Assembly: GCA_019120125.1 (NCBI GenBank)
Contig: DWVR01000054.1
Location: 1-36,327 of the forward strand
Direction: 5' to 3'
DNA length: 36,327 nt
Source: Candidatus Phocaeicola excrementigallinarum
Lineage (GTDB): Bacteria; Bacteroidota; Bacteroidia; Bacteroidales; Bacteroidaceae
Part shown: piece after piece, positions 8,733 through 17,461 of the stretch
Layout: each line of letters opens with the position of its first letter
How positions within the stretch are numbered: the first letter of the stretch is position 1
Notes under the pieces: model-generated
Seen by the model: the letters and a program-made list of their open reading frames with translations, nothing else
Databases searched by the model: none
Told to the model about the DNA's origin: nothing
Program-made: the position numbers and the translations under genes

Positions 8733-9638
8733 GTGAACGTACGAAATATAGACAAATGTCCGCTCTGCGGAGAAAGCCGTTTTGAGAAACAGATGACGTG
8801 TACAGACCACTATGCCACAGGAGAGGCTTTTGACATCTGCCGGTGCAAGAATTGTGGTTTCCTGTTTACCCGGCCGTTTCCCGTGGAATCAGAAATCGGA
8901 CGTTATTATGAATCTCCGGAATACATCTCACACAGCGATACGAACAAAGGGATTGTGAACCGTATCTATCACTGGGTGAGGAGGTTCATGCTTACCCGTA
9001 AGCTCAGCCTCATCAGGCATCACAGCGGCTTGAACCGAGGAAGCCTGCTTGACATCGGCACCGGAACCGGCTATTTCCCCCACTACATGAAAGAAAAAGG
9101 ATGGCAAGTGGCGGCCATCGAGAAAAGCCCTCAGGCGCGTGCCTTCGCCAAAGAACATTTCCAGTTGGACGTAAAGGCTCCGGAAGCATTGGACAAGTTT
9201 CCGGACAAAGCGTTCGACGCCGTCACGCTCTGGCATGTAATGGAACATCTGGAACACTTGGACAAGACCTGGGAGACATTGGGAAGAATCCTGAAAGACA
9301 GGGGAGTGCTTGTAGTGGCCGTTCCGAACCCGACCTCGTTCGACGCGGAAAAGTACAAGGAGATGTGGGCCGCCTACGATGTGCCGCGCCACTTGTGGCA
9401 CTTCTCGCCTTCCGTCATGCAACAGTTCGGAGCGAAACACGGTTTCATCCTTTCCGAACGTCATCCCATGCCTTTCGACGCATTCTATGTATCCATGCTG
9501 AGCGAAAAATACAAGAAAAGCCGTTTTCCCTTCGTGAGAGGCATGATAAGCGGCGCGGAAGGATGGCTCAGCACATTGGTAAAGAAAGAGCGCAGCAGTT
9601 CAATGGTTTATGTTTTCAGAAAAAAACAGCATGAGTAA
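8733..9638 (+). CDS. Class I SAM-dependent methyltransferase with N-terminal zinc finger
   Basis: About 301 residues. The N terminus has two CxxC pairs (KCPLCGESRF and CRCKNCGFLF) likely to bind zinc. A Rossmann methyltransferase follows with the SAM-binding motif LLDIGTGTGYF, the acidic AIEKSP strand, and VTLWHVMEHLEHL. This layout is common in Bacteroidetes proteins of unknown target. No ATG lies near the N terminus: the frame can start at TTG 8703 or GTG 8733. GTG is preferred because it directly precedes the zinc finger and leaves room for a leader. Its stop overlaps the ftsX start (ATGAGTAA), indicating translational coupling. Confidence 0.8.
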   Translation: MNVRNIDKCPLCGESRFEKQMTCTDHYATGEAFDICRCKNCGFLFTRPFPVESEIGRYYESPEYISHSDTNKGIVNRIYHWVRRFMLTRKLSLIRHHSGLNRGSLLDIGTGTGYFPHYMKEKGWQVAAIEKSPQARAFAKEHFQLDVKAPEALDKFPDKAFDAVTLWHVMEHLEHLDKTWETLGRILKDRGVLVVAVPNPTSFDAEKYKEMWAAYDVPRHLWHFSPSVMQQFGAKHGFILSERHPMPFDAFYVSMLSEKYKKSRFPFVRGMISGAEGWLSTLVKKERSSSMVYVFRKKQHE

Positions 9639-10500
9639 GAAAAGCGGTACATTTTTCGATATGCAGTTCATCACCTCGTGCATCAGCACGATGCTGGTGC
9701 TTCTCTTGTTGGGAATGGTGGCGTTCTTCGTGATGACCGCCAACAACCTTTCCGTATATGTACGCGAGAACATCGCGTGTTCCGTGGTGCTCAGCGATGA
9801 CATGAAGGAGTCCGAAATCCTCGTGTTCCAGAAAAAAATCGAAAAAGAGCCGTTTGTAAGACAGACGACCTATATCTCGAAGACACAGGCCTTGAAAGAA
9901 CAGACCGAAGCGATGGGGACAGACCCGGCGGAATTTCTCGGATACAACCCATTCACCGCATCCATAGAAATCAAGCTGAATTCCGAATACGCCAATACCG
10001 ACAGCCTGCGATGGATTCAGGAGGAGCTGATGGAGGACAAGCACGTGATGGAAGTGAACTATCCCGAGGAACTGATGGACTCCGTAAACCGGAACATCCG
10101 GAAAATCAGCCTTCTTCTGCTTGGAGTGGCGGCACTTCTCACACTCGTCTCGTTCGCGCTGATCAACAACACCATACGTCTGGGAATCTATTCACAGCGC
10201 TTCCTTATCCATACCATGAAACTGGTGGGCGCCGGCTGGCCGTTCATCCGCAGGCCATTCATGATACGGCATGTATGGATCGGAATCCTGGCGGCCTCCA
10301 TCGCGGACGCCTTGCTGATAGGAATGGCGTATTTCCTGATCCGATACGAACCGGGACTGACAGACATCATCACTCCGACGGTAATGATAACCGTCATGGG
10401 CACAGTTTTCGTTTTCGGAGTGGCCATCACTTCATTGTGCGCGTATTTCTCCATCAACAAATACCTGCGCATGAAAGTGGGAGAACTTTACAACCTGTAA
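9631..10500 (+). CDS. ftsX: Cell division protein FtsX
   Basis: About 289 residues with FtsX topology: a short cytoplasmic tail, one membrane helix (MLVLLLLGMVAFFVM), a periplasmic loop of roughly 120 residues containing KTQALKEQTEAMGTDPAEF, then three helices at the C terminus. FtsX is the membrane partner of the FtsE ATPase and controls peptidoglycan hydrolases at division. The ATG at 9631 overlaps the preceding stop; another in-frame ATG at 9610 would add seven residues. ftsE is not adjacent in this window, unlike the ftsEX pair of many other phyla. It leads a tight run with the DUF3098, uppP, truB and queA genes. Confidence 0.92.
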   Translation: MSKKSGTFFDMQFITSCISTMLVLLLLGMVAFFVMTANNLSVYVRENIACSVVLSDDMKESEILVFQKKIEKEPFVRQTTYISKTQALKEQTEAMGTDPAEFLGYNPFTASIEIKLNSEYANTDSLRWIQEELMEDKHVMEVNYPEELMDSVNRNIRKISLLLLGVAALLTLVSFALINNTIRLGIYSQRFLIHTMKLVGAGWPFIRRPFMIRHVWIGILAASIADALLIGMAYFLIRYEPGLTDIITPTVMITVMGTVFVFGVAITSLCAYFSINKYLRMKVGELYNL

Positions 10501-10545
10501 CCGCACGCCCATTATTAGAAAACAATTAAAAACGCAATATCATTT

Positions 10546-10797
10546 ATGGACAGAACAAAATTCGCCTTCGACAAGACAAACTTCATCCTGCTGGCTGCGG
10601 GAATGGTTGTCATCATCATCGGCTTCCTGCTGATGTCAGGCCCCGGTTCCACCGAAACGGCTTTCGAGCCGGACATCTTCAGTGTACGCCGTATCAAAGT
10701 GGCCCCTGTAGTATGCTTTGCAGGATTCATCTTCATGATCTACGGAATCCTGCGTAAACCGTCAGACAAAACCACCACCGATAAAACAGAAGAATAA
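10546..10797 (+). CDS. DUF3098 domain-containing membrane protein
   Basis: An 83-residue protein with two membrane helices ([18 protein letters not shown] and [15 protein letters not shown]) joined by a short loop with the characteristic [11 protein letters not shown]. This is the whole DUF3098 family architecture, which is restricted to Bacteroidetes and usually sits between ftsX and uppP. Function is unknown. Its stop overlaps the uppP start (TAATG), so the two are translationally coupled; a role near the lipid-carrier or division machinery is inference from position only. Confidence 0.88.
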   Translation: MDRTKFAFDKTNFILLAAGMVVIIIGFLLMSGPGSTETAFEPDIFSVRRIKVAPVVCFAGFIFMIYGILRKPSDKTTTDKTEE

Positions 10798-11654
10798 TGG
10801 AAGGAGACTTGAATCTTTTTCAGACAATCATCATCGCGATTGTAGAAGGACTGACCGAGTTCTTGCCGGTGTCGTCGACCGGCCACATGATCATCGCCCA
10901 GAACGTGCTGGGTGTGGAGAGCACTGAATTTGTGAAGGCTTTCACATTTATCATCCAGTTCGGAGCCATCCTTTCCGTGGTAGTGCTCTATTGGAAACGT
11001 TTCTTCCGTCTGAACCATACTCCGGCACCGGATGGAAGCGGCGCTTTGAAACGTTTTCTTCATAAATATGATTTCTATTGGAAACTGTTCGTCGCATTCA
11101 TCCCCGCCGCCGTGCTGGGACTGCTTTTCAGCGACCTGATAGACGCCATGCTTGAAAGCGTGACGGTCGTGGCGGTCATGCTGATTGTGGGAGGTGTGTT
11201 CATGCTGTTCTGTGACAGACTGTTCGGCAACGGGAAAGAGGACACTCCGATGACCGAGAAGCGTGCCTTCATCATCGGACTGTTCCAATGTATTTCAATG
11301 ATACCGGGCGTGTCACGCTCCATGGCGACCATCGTGGGCGGTATGGCCCAGAAACTGACCCGCAAGGCTGCGGCCGAGTTCTCGTTCTTCCTGGCCGTAC
11401 CTACCATGTTCGCCGCCACAGTCTACAAGATGGCGAAACTTTTCATGGACGGAGGAACAGAAATCATCACAAGCAACATGAGCGCGCTGATTGTGGGCAA
11501 TGTGGTGGCGTTCATCGTGGCGATGCTGGCCATCAAGTTCTTCATCAGCTTTGTGACGAAATACGGATTCATGGCTTTCGGATGGTACCGCATCATTGTG
11601 GGAGGCGCCATCCTTGTCATGTCATTGTTGGGCTATAATCTGGAACTTGTCTGA
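10797..11654 (+). CDS. uppP: Undecaprenyl-diphosphatase UppP (BacA)
   Basis: A 285-residue polytopic membrane enzyme that dephosphorylates undecaprenyl diphosphate so that the lipid carrier can be reused for peptidoglycan and surface glycans. Both signature motifs are present: the (E/Q)xxxE type [14 protein letters not shown] (Glu17, Glu21) and [13 protein letters not shown] with the catalytic Arg/Ser. Overproduction of this family gives bacitracin resistance in other bacteria. It overlaps the DUF3098 stop at its start and the truB start (TGATG) at its end. Confidence 0.96.
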   Translation: MEGDLNLFQTIIIAIVEGLTEFLPVSSTGHMIIAQNVLGVESTEFVKAFTFIIQFGAILSVVVLYWKRFFRLNHTPAPDGSGALKRFLHKYDFYWKLFVAFIPAAVLGLLFSDLIDAMLESVTVVAVMLIVGGVFMLFCDRLFGNGKEDTPMTEKRAFIIGLFQCISMIPGVSRSMATIVGGMAQKLTRKAAAEFSFFLAVPTMFAATVYKMAKLFMDGGTEIITSNMSALIVGNVVAFIVAMLAIKFFISFVTKYGFMAFGWYRIIVGGAILVMSLLGYNLELV

Positions 11655-12361
11655 TGAATTTCAAGGAAGGAGAAGTGTTGTATTTCGACAAGCCGTACCG
11701 ATGGACATCGTTCGCGGTTGTCAACAAGATAAGATACCATATCAGCAGAAAGCTGGGAGTGAAGAAAATAAAAGTAGGACACGCGGGGACCCTCGACCCG
11801 CTGGCCACCGGAGTAATGATTATCTGCACCGGAAAGGCGACGAAGCGCATCGAGGAGTTCCAGCATCACACCAAGGAGTATGTCGCCACCTTGCAGTTGG
11901 GGGCCACTACTCCGTCGTACGACCTCGAGAAGGAAATCGACGCCACATATCCCGTGGACCATATCACCCGGGAAATGGTGGAGGAGACCCTGAAAAGGTT
12001 CGTGGGCACAATCGAGCAGGTCCCGCCCGCCTTCTCAGCCTGCAAGGTCGACGGAAAACGGGCCTACGACCTGGCCCGGAACGGGAACAAGGTGGAACTG
12101 AAACCCAAGACACTGGTCATCGACGAGATAGAGCTGCTGGAGTGCGGCCTTCCGGAAATCAAGATCCGGGTGGTGTGCAGCAAAGGCACCTATATCCGCG
12201 CCCTGGCACGCGACATCGGCGAGGCCCTGCACAGCGGAGCCCATCTGACCGGACTCATAAGGACACGGGTAGGCGACATCCGACTGGAGGACTGCATGAA
12301 AGTGGAAGACTTTGAGTCATGGCTTGACCAGCAAGAAATAGAAGAAGTTATAAACGATTAA
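11654..12361 (+). CDS. truB: tRNA pseudouridine(55) synthase TruB
   Basis: A 235-residue pseudouridine synthase that isomerises U55 in the T loop of tRNAs. The catalytic aspartate is Asp48 in [44 protein letters not shown] and [15 protein letters not shown] are also family hallmarks. The length is that of the short form without a large C-terminal PUA domain. The start overlaps the uppP stop, and queA follows after 17 bases. Confidence 0.96.
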   Translation: MNFKEGEVLYFDKPYRWTSFAVVNKIRYHISRKLGVKKIKVGHAGTLDPLATGVMIICTGKATKRIEEFQHHTKEYVATLQLGATTPSYDLEKEIDATYPVDHITREMVEETLKRFVGTIEQVPPAFSACKVDGKRAYDLARNGNKVELKPKTLVIDEIELLECGLPEIKIRVVCSKGTYIRALARDIGEALHSGAHLTGLIRTRVGDIRLEDCMKVEDFESWLDQQEIEEVIND

Positions 12362-12378
12362 GGAAAGAAAGGAAGAAG

Positions 12379-13434
12379 ATGAAACTGTCACAATTCAAAT
12401 TCAAGCTGCCGGAAGACAAGATAGCTCTTTATCCGGCAAAGTACAGAGACGAATCACGTCTGATGGTGGTACACAAGTCCACGGGCGAGATCGAGCATGT
12501 CGTGTTCAAGGATATCCTGAATTATTTTGACGATAAGGATGTGTTTGTCTTTAACGATACCAAAGTATTTCCTGCCCGTTTGTACGGCAACAAGGAAAAG
12601 ACCGGCGCACGGATTGAAGTGTTCCTGTTGCGTGAGCTGAACGAGGAACTCCGCCTGTGGGACGTGCTGGTGGACCCTGCGCGCAAGATCCGTATCGGCA
12701 ACAAGCTCTATTTCGGCGATGACGACTCAATGGTGGCCGAAGTGATCGACAACACCACCTCACGCGGACGTACCCTCCGCTTCCTGTATGACGGTCCGCA
12801 CGATGAGTTCAAGAAAGCGCTGTACGCATTGGGCGAACCCCCGTTGCCTCCCTTCATCCATCGTCCTGCCGAGCCGGAGGACGAAGAGCGTTTCCAGACC
12901 ATCTTTGCCAAGAACGAAGGAGCAGTGACCGTACCGGCCGCCGGACTCCATTTCAGCCGTGAGCTGATGAAGCGGATGGAAATCAAGGGAATCGACTTCG
13001 CCTTCATCACCATGCACGCCGGACTGGGAAACTTCCGTGATATCGACGTGGAGGACCTTACCAAACACAAAATGGATTCGGAACAGATATTCGTCAACGC
13101 CGAGGCCTGCAAAACCGTCAACAGCACCCTCGACCGCGGCAACAAGGTATGCGCGGTGGGAACCACCGTGATGCGTACCATCGAGACAGCGGTCGGTACC
13201 GACGGCCGCCTGAAGGAGTTTGAAGGATGGACCAACAAGTTCATCTTCCCGCCCTACGAGTTCTCCGTGGCCAACGCCATGGTCAGCAACTTCCACATGC
13301 CGCTTTCCACCATGCTGATGCTGGTATGCGCATACGGAGGATACGATCTGATTATGGAGGCCTACAACGTGGCGCTCAAGGAGGACTACCGTTTCGGCAC
13401 CTACGGCGACGCGATGCTGATTCTCGACAAATAA
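12379..13434 (+). CDS. queA: S-adenosylmethionine:tRNA ribosyltransferase-isomerase QueA
   Basis: A 351-residue enzyme that transfers the ribosyl part of SAM to preQ1 in tRNA, making epoxyqueuosine at position 34 of Asp, Asn, His and Tyr tRNAs. Recognisable motifs are [11 protein letters not shown] and [11 protein letters not shown] at the N terminus, [13 protein letters not shown] in the middle, and the FIFPPYEF and [13 protein letters not shown] segments near the C terminus. It closes the core operon, before a short repeat-containing spacer ahead of folK. Confidence 0.97.
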   Translation: MKLSQFKFKLPEDKIALYPAKYRDESRLMVVHKSTGEIEHVVFKDILNYFDDKDVFVFNDTKVFPARLYGNKEKTGARIEVFLLRELNEELRLWDVLVDPARKIRIGNKLYFGDDDSMVAEVIDNTTSRGRTLRFLYDGPHDEFKKALYALGEPPLPPFIHRPAEPEDEERFQTIFAKNEGAVTVPAAGLHFSRELMKRMEIKGIDFAFITMHAGLGNFRDIDVEDLTKHKMDSEQIFVNAEACKTVNSTLDRGNKVCAVGTTVMRTIETAVGTDGRLKEFEGWTNKFIFPPYEFSVANAMVSNFHMPLSTMLMLVCAYGGYDLIMEAYNVALKEDYRFGTYGDAMLILDK

Positions 13435-13446
13435 TTCTCAACCAGA

Positions 13447-13471
13447 CACAGAGGCACGGAGGCACAGAGAA
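13447..13471. repeat. Short GGCACAGAG-type direct repeat
   Basis: Three near copies of GGCAC(A/G)GAG-like sequence lie head to tail in the 100-base spacer between queA and folK. The motif resembles the GGCACAAAG arm at 4796-4846 and looks like a dispersed intergenic repeat. Confidence 0.5.
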
Positions 13472-13536
13472 TGGCTTGAGCCAAAAAAACAAAAAAAACC
13501 TGTACCTCCTCGTCTTTGTATCCAATAAACACCAGA

Positions 13537-14001
13537 ATGGCAAAAGTCTATTTAGGTCTGGGCACGAATCTGGGCGACAAGAAAGACCACATGCGGCTTG
13601 CCGTCAGCCTGATCCGCGAAAGGATAGGGAAAGTCGTATCCCAATCATCCTTCTATGAGACGGCCCCGTGGGGATTCGAGTCAGAGAACAGTTTTCTGAA
13701 CGCGGTCATCTGCGTGGAAACCCTCTATACGCCATTGGAAACCCTGCGTCTTACCCAGAAGATTGAGCTCGATATGGGCCGTACCCGAAAATCATCCGGA
13801 GGCGTCTACCACGACCGGATCATCGACATTGACCTGCTGCTGTATGACAGCCTGACACTTCATACGCCGGAACTCACCCTCCCCCATCCGCTGATGACGC
13901 AGCGCGATTTCGTGATGAGACCGTTGGTAGAGATAGCCGGCGATGTGGTCCATCCCGTATTGGGAAAAGAGCTCCGCCTTCTGTTCCCCGGCGGAGAATG
14001 A
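13537..14001 (+). CDS. folK: 2-amino-4-hydroxy-6-hydroxymethyldihydropteridine diphosphokinase FolK
   Basis: A 154-residue HPPK, which moves pyrophosphate from ATP to 6-hydroxymethyl-7,8-dihydropterin in folate synthesis. Motifs are YLGLGTNLGDKKDH at the N terminus, YETAPWGFESENSFLNAV for the pterin site, the GRTRKSSGG loop, and DRIIDIDLLLYD with the metal-binding aspartates, then PHPLMTQRDFVMRPL. The ATG at 13537 is preferred over an upstream TTG because the protein begins directly with the conserved first strand. It may be the last gene of the ftsX-queA run or have its own start; the spacer holds a repeat but no clear promoter. Confidence 0.95.
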   Translation: MAKVYLGLGTNLGDKKDHMRLAVSLIRERIGKVVSQSSFYETAPWGFESENSFLNAVICVETLYTPLETLRLTQKIELDMGRTRKSSGGVYHDRIIDIDLLLYDSLTLHTPELTLPHPLMTQRDFVMRPLVEIAGDVVHPVLGKELRLLFPGGE

Positions 14002-14032
14002 CCGCGATGCATCATGACAATTTGTCCGAAAA

Positions 14033-14120
14033 AAAACGTCAAGGCGTTTTCATTGAAACGTCAAGGCGTTTTGTCCGAAATGTCCTGACGTTTTACCCGA
14101 AACGCCTAAACGTTTTGGAA
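14033..14120. repeat. Four-copy 22-bp-period palindrome array
   Basis: Four units begin at exactly 14033, 14055, 14077 and 14099. Each is an 18-bp imperfect palindrome (second copy GAAACGTCAAGGCGTTTT) followed by a 4-bp spacer (CATT, GTCC, ACCC, GGAA). Copies one and two are nearly identical; copies three and four vary mostly at the centre while keeping AAACG-type half-sites. It lies between the convergent folK and DUF2490 genes. It could be a row of protein sites or a multi-hairpin transcript end. Confidence 0.8.
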
Positions 14121-14195
14121 CCAGCCTCAGAATGCCTTGTGGCGGCACTTTTCTTCTGACTATTTGGCAGATAAACCGATTTTCACCGACTCTCT

Positions 14196-14846
14196 TCAGA
14201 ATCTTATTCCCAGCTCCGTTCCCAGAATATTCTGCCGGAGTCCGGTCTCCCGCAGACGGCAATAGAATACGTCCAGCGAGCATCTTCCGGAAAGATTCCA
14301 GACAAAGCCTGTATGAAAACGAATTTCCCCAACGGTAAAGAACGCACCGTCGCCTAACGGCTGGAACACTTCGACGGAAGCATAAGGATTCACTTTCCAT
14401 TGTTCCGGCAGACAAGCTACTTTCAACCGGGAGCGGAGACAATTGTCCGTCCCTTTGGACGATGCGGTACGTTGCAGACGTTCGCGCAGAGAAAATTCCA
14501 CAGCATTCCGGACGATGTTTCCTTGCGCGCCCAACTTGTAACGGTGACGGACCGACCAGTCTCCTTTCGCCTGATAATAGTGCAGCTCATAGCTTCCCTC
14601 CAGTTTGAGCCATGGTTTCAGGTTGCAGAAGGTTCCCACGTTGATGTTCCACCGGTCAGTCTGTTTCAGGTTGTCCATGGAACAATACTCCGCATAGCTT
14701 GATATGCCCCATCTTTGGCTTATTCCGATAGTGGCCTTTATGCTGGTCCAAGTGGCGAATTCCTCTTTCTGCGCCATAAGATGAAAAACAGACAGGGCTG
14801 ATGCGGCCAGCAGCACCAGCATGTGTTTTTTTAAGCCAGATTTCAT
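14196..14846 (-). CDS. DUF2490 domain-containing outer-membrane-like protein
   Basis: A 216-residue exported protein. A signal peptide (MLVLLAASALSVFHLMAQ) is followed by alternating short beta strands with aromatic girdle residues, such as RWGISSYAEYCSM, LKLEGSYELHYYQ and LDVFYCRLRETGL, ending in the terminal strand LGTELGIRF with a C-terminal Phe. This matches DUF2490, thought to be a small outer-membrane barrel. Function is unknown. The frame is open to 14969, but a TATCTTTG element falls inside the extension, so the ATG at 14846 is used. It stands alone between two plus-strand units. Confidence 0.78.
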   Translation of the reverse strand: MKSGLKKHMLVLLAASALSVFHLMAQKEEFATWTSIKATIGISQRWGISSYAEYCSMDNLKQTDRWNINVGTFCNLKPWLKLEGSYELHYYQAKGDWSVRHRYKLGAQGNIVRNAVEFSLRERLQRTASSKGTDNCLRSRLKVACLPEQWKVNPYASVEVFQPLGDGAFFTVGEIRFHTGFVWNLSGRCSLDVFYCRLRETGLRQNILGTELGIRF

Positions 14847-14879
14847 GTTAACGACAGATGCTATGATGTGTTGAAAAGG

Positions 14880-14887
14880 CAAAGATA
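14880..14887 (-). promoter_or_regulatory. -7 element of the DUF2490 gene
   Basis: The minus strand reads TATCTTTG, with a TTGG-like -33 sequence about 20 bases upstream. The leader would be roughly 30 bases. Confidence 0.65.
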
Positions 14888-15060
14888 CGGAATGTTGTCC
14901 GGATTCCAAGGCCGCTGTCCGGTTTTTGTTCCGGACTTTACACGGCATTGACATGGCGTTATCGGACAAGACACACGGGTCTGCCCTTACAGATTAAATG
15001 AAACGTGCGGAAAATATGTTAAATCCGCCTCCCGTCCATCGTTATTCCAAGAGATATGCC

Positions 15061-15068
15061 TATCTTTG
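15061..15068 (+). promoter_or_regulatory. -7 element of metK
   Basis: TATCTTTG lies about 150 bases before metK. The expected start near 15075 places the riboswitch-like fold at the very 5' end of the transcript. The -33 box is weak. Confidence 0.65.
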
Positions 15069-15079
15069 CGGCCGAAAAC

Positions 15080-15130
15080 AAAAAGTGGAAAGATTTGAGT
15101 AGCTTGCAACCACGGAAAAAAATGCTAAAA
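15080..15130 (+). promoter_or_regulatory. Probable SAM-II-type riboswitch in the metK leader
   Basis: An H-type pseudoknot can be drawn: GTGG (15085-15088) pairs with CCAC (15110-15113), and TAGC (15100-15103), inside that loop, pairs with GCTA (15124-15127). The loop carries GATTTGA and CTTGCAA, and the tail is AAAATGCTAAAA, resembling the conserved positions of the SAM-II class (AUUU segment, UUGCA, AAAUGnnGCUAAAA). SAM-II was described mainly from alphaproteobacteria with some Bacteroidetes members. Its place directly before SAM synthetase fits feedback control. The class assignment is from memory of the consensus and has not been tested by a covariance model. Confidence 0.62.
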
Positions 15131-15218
15131 CACAGACTTGCTTCCCCGATGATTACTTTCCTACTCTGTCCGTACACGGATAACAACAATCATTATATTT
15201 TTAATTTATTCTGTAAAA

Positions 15219-16514
15219 ATGGGATACTTATTCACATCCGAATCGGTGTCTGAAGGACACCCCGACAAAGTGGCCGACCAAATCTCGGACGCTGTGCTTG
15301 ACAAACTGTTGGCTTATGACCCCAGTTCGAAAGTAGCTTGCGAAACGCTGGTGACTACCGGACAGGTGGTAGTGGCAGGAGAAGTGAAAACCAAGGCATA
15401 TATCGACCTGCAGCGTGTGGCACGCGAAGTGATCAACCGGATCGGTTATACCAAAAGTGAGTATATGTTTGAAGGCAACTCGTGCGGCGTGCTTTCAGCC
15501 ATCCACGAGCAGAGTCCTGACATCAACCGTGGCGTGGAACGCGAAGACCCGATGAATCAGGGAGCCGGCGATCAGGGAATGATGTTCGGTTACGCCACCA
15601 ACGAGACGGAAAACTACATGCCGCTCTCGCTCGATCTGGCCCACAAGCTGCTGATGGTATTAGCTGAAATCCGCCGTGAAGGCAAGGTGATGACCTATCT
15701 CCGTCCGGACTCGAAAAGCCAGGTAACCATTGAATACGATGACAACCGCCGCCCGGTACGCATCGACACCATCGTGATCTCCACCCAGCACGATGAGTTC
15801 ATCCAGCCCGAGGACGATTCGGCCGAAGCCCGGCTGAAGGCTGACGAAAAGATGCTGGAGCAGATCCGTAAAGATGTGATCGAAGTGCTGATGCCCCGTG
15901 TGGTGGCCGGAATCCACAATCCGGAAGTGCTGAGACTCTTCAACGACCAGATCAAATATTTCGTCAACCCGACAGGAAAGTTCGTCATCGGCGGACCGCA
16001 CGGAGACACCGGACTGACCGGACGCAAGATCATTGTGGACACTTACGGAGGAGCCGGAGCTCACGGAGGAGGAGCCTTCTCGGGAAAAGACCCCAGCAAG
16101 GTGGACCGCAGCGCCGCATACGCCGCACGCCATATCGCCAAGAACCTGGTAGCCGCGGGAGTGGCCGACGAGATTCTGGTGCAAGTCTCATACGCCATCG
16201 GTGTAGCACGTCCCATCAATATCTTTGTCAACACTTACGGACGCAGCCACGTGGCCATGAGCGACGGAGAGATTGCGAAGAAAGTGGACGAGCTGTTCGA
16301 CATGCGTCCGCGCGCCATCGAAGAGCGTCTGAAACTCCGCAACCCGATTTACAGCGAGACAGCCGCCTACGGACACATGGGACGTGAGCCGAAAGTGGTG
16401 ACCAAACATTTTGAGTCGGCATACGAAGGCAACAAGGACGTGGAAGTGGAACTTTTCACATGGGAGAAACTAGACTATGTGGACAAGGTGAAGGAAGCGT
16501 TCGGACTGAAATGA
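15219..16514 (+). CDS. metK: S-adenosylmethionine synthetase MetK
   Basis: A 431-residue methionine adenosyltransferase, which makes SAM from methionine and ATP. Hallmarks are [20 protein letters not shown] with the catalytic His and metal-site Asp, the [12 protein letters not shown] methionine loop, the P-loop-like [19 protein letters not shown], and the C-terminal YGHMGRE motif. It is slightly longer than the E. coli enzyme (384 residues), as is usual in Bacteroidetes. A leader of about 150 bases with a riboswitch-like fold precedes it. It supplies SAM for MiaB, QueA and the methyltransferases in this window. Confidence 0.98.
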   Translation: MGYLFTSESVSEGHPDKVADQISDAVLDKLLAYDPSSKVACETLVTTGQVVVAGEVKTKAYIDLQRVAREVINRIGYTKSEYMFEGNSCGVLSAIHEQSPDINRGVEREDPMNQGAGDQGMMFGYATNETENYMPLSLDLAHKLLMVLAEIRREGKVMTYLRPDSKSQVTIEYDDNRRPVRIDTIVISTQHDEFIQPEDDSAEARLKADEKMLEQIRKDVIEVLMPRVVAGIHNPEVLRLFNDQIKYFVNPTGKFVIGGPHGDTGLTGRKIIVDTYGGAGAHGGGAFSGKDPSKVDRSAAYAARHIAKNLVAAGVADEILVQVSYAIGVARPINIFVNTYGRSHVAMSDGEIAKKVDELFDMRPRAIEERLKLRNPIYSETAAYGHMGREPKVVTKHFESAYEGNKDVEVELFTWEKLDYVDKVKEAFGLK

Positions 16515-16536
16515 CCGGCCAGACCCGACTGACAAT

Positions 16537-16603
16537 AAAGGCCGCGGAGCCACGCAAGGAAATTCTTCCGGACGGGAGAATGCCATGTGACTCCGCGGCC
16601 TTT
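16537..16603 (+). terminator. Long hairpin after metK
   Basis: AAAGGCCGCGGAG (16537-16549) pairs perfectly with CTCCGCGGCCTTT (16591-16603). The interior can fold again (ATTCTTCC/GGGAGAAT). The T run is only three bases, so it may be a terminator or a stabilising 3' structure. Confidence 0.75.
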
Positions 16604-16641
16604 GCTCAAATGATTTGAAAAGAAATTCGTAAATTTGCGGC

Positions 16642-17457
16642 ATGATGAGCAAGGAAGTCTGCCATACAGGTTTTTCACAGCTCCACGAGCTTTATGAACA
16701 GCATGTGGAGGAAACGGACAGCGCGTTGGTCCGGAGCATGGAAGTGCGTGAGGCTTCAGGGATGGCAGGTGAGCCGTTGCCTTACCTGATGCGCGCCGAC
16801 TGGCCCGTATCGTGCGTGACGCTATGCTGTTTCTTCCTGATCATTTATGCCGTCAGAAACGGAAGAAAATACCTTTACCAGCATTTCAAGGACTTTTTCA
16901 GGCAAAAAGACAGGGCAGGACTGTTTGACGATTCCTCAAACTCCGATTTCCGCTATACGCTTGCCTTGTCATGCGTATTCGCCGTTTCGGCGGGAATATT
17001 CATGTTCGACTATTTCACGGAAACCAATCCCCGGCTGCTGCATACACTCCCCCATACGTGGCTGCTCGGCATCTATCTGGGCAGCATGTTCGCGTTGGTA
17101 TCCATAAAATGGATATCCTACCGCTTCATCAACTGGATCTTTTTTGAGAGAGAACAGAACAAGAGGTGGATCACCGCTTACTTCGATCTTCTTGGAGGAT
17201 GCGGCCTTATCCTGTATTCCGCCGCCTTGCTGGCCGTATATCTTGACTTGAATGCATACATTTCGTATACAATTGTACTTTCAATCGCCGTATGCAGCAA
17301 AATATTACTGTTTTATAAGAGCATTAGGAACTTTTTCAAACATTTTCATGGCATTCTGCATTTAATTCTGTACTTTTGTGCCCTCGAAATAGCACCTCTT
17401 CTTTTTCTATGGAAAGGATTAGGATATGTAAACGACTTATTAATTCTAAATTTTTAG
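16642..17457 (+). CDS. DUF4271 domain-containing membrane protein
   Basis: A 271-residue protein with about six membrane helices after a roughly 50-residue N-terminal region, including CVTLCCFFLIIYAV, LALSCVFAVSAGIFMF and LHLILYFCALEIAPLLFLW. The overall pattern and the GLGYVNDLLILNF end match DUF4271, a Bacteroidetes family found just upstream of hemD; function unknown. Tandem ATGs at 16642 and 16645 sit only 5 to 8 bases after a TAAATTTG element (16630-16637), which would put the transcript start at or inside the first codons. Either the mRNA is leaderless or the element is not the true promoter. hemD follows after four bases. Confidence 0.82.
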   Translation: MMSKEVCHTGFSQLHELYEQHVEETDSALVRSMEVREASGMAGEPLPYLMRADWPVSCVTLCCFFLIIYAVRNGRKYLYQHFKDFFRQKDRAGLFDDSSNSDFRYTLALSCVFAVSAGIFMFDYFTETNPRLLHTLPHTWLLGIYLGSMFALVSIKWISYRFINWIFFEREQNKRWITAYFDLLGGCGLILYSAALLAVYLDLNAYISYTIVLSIAVCSKILLFYKSIRNFFKHFHGILHLILYFCALEIAPLLFLWKGLGYVNDLLILNF

Positions 17458-17461
17458 TACA

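Noticed and set aside
14033..14120. CRISPR array
   Set aside because: The repeats are only 18 bp with 4-bp spacers, far too short for CRISPR spacers, and there are no cas genes in the window.
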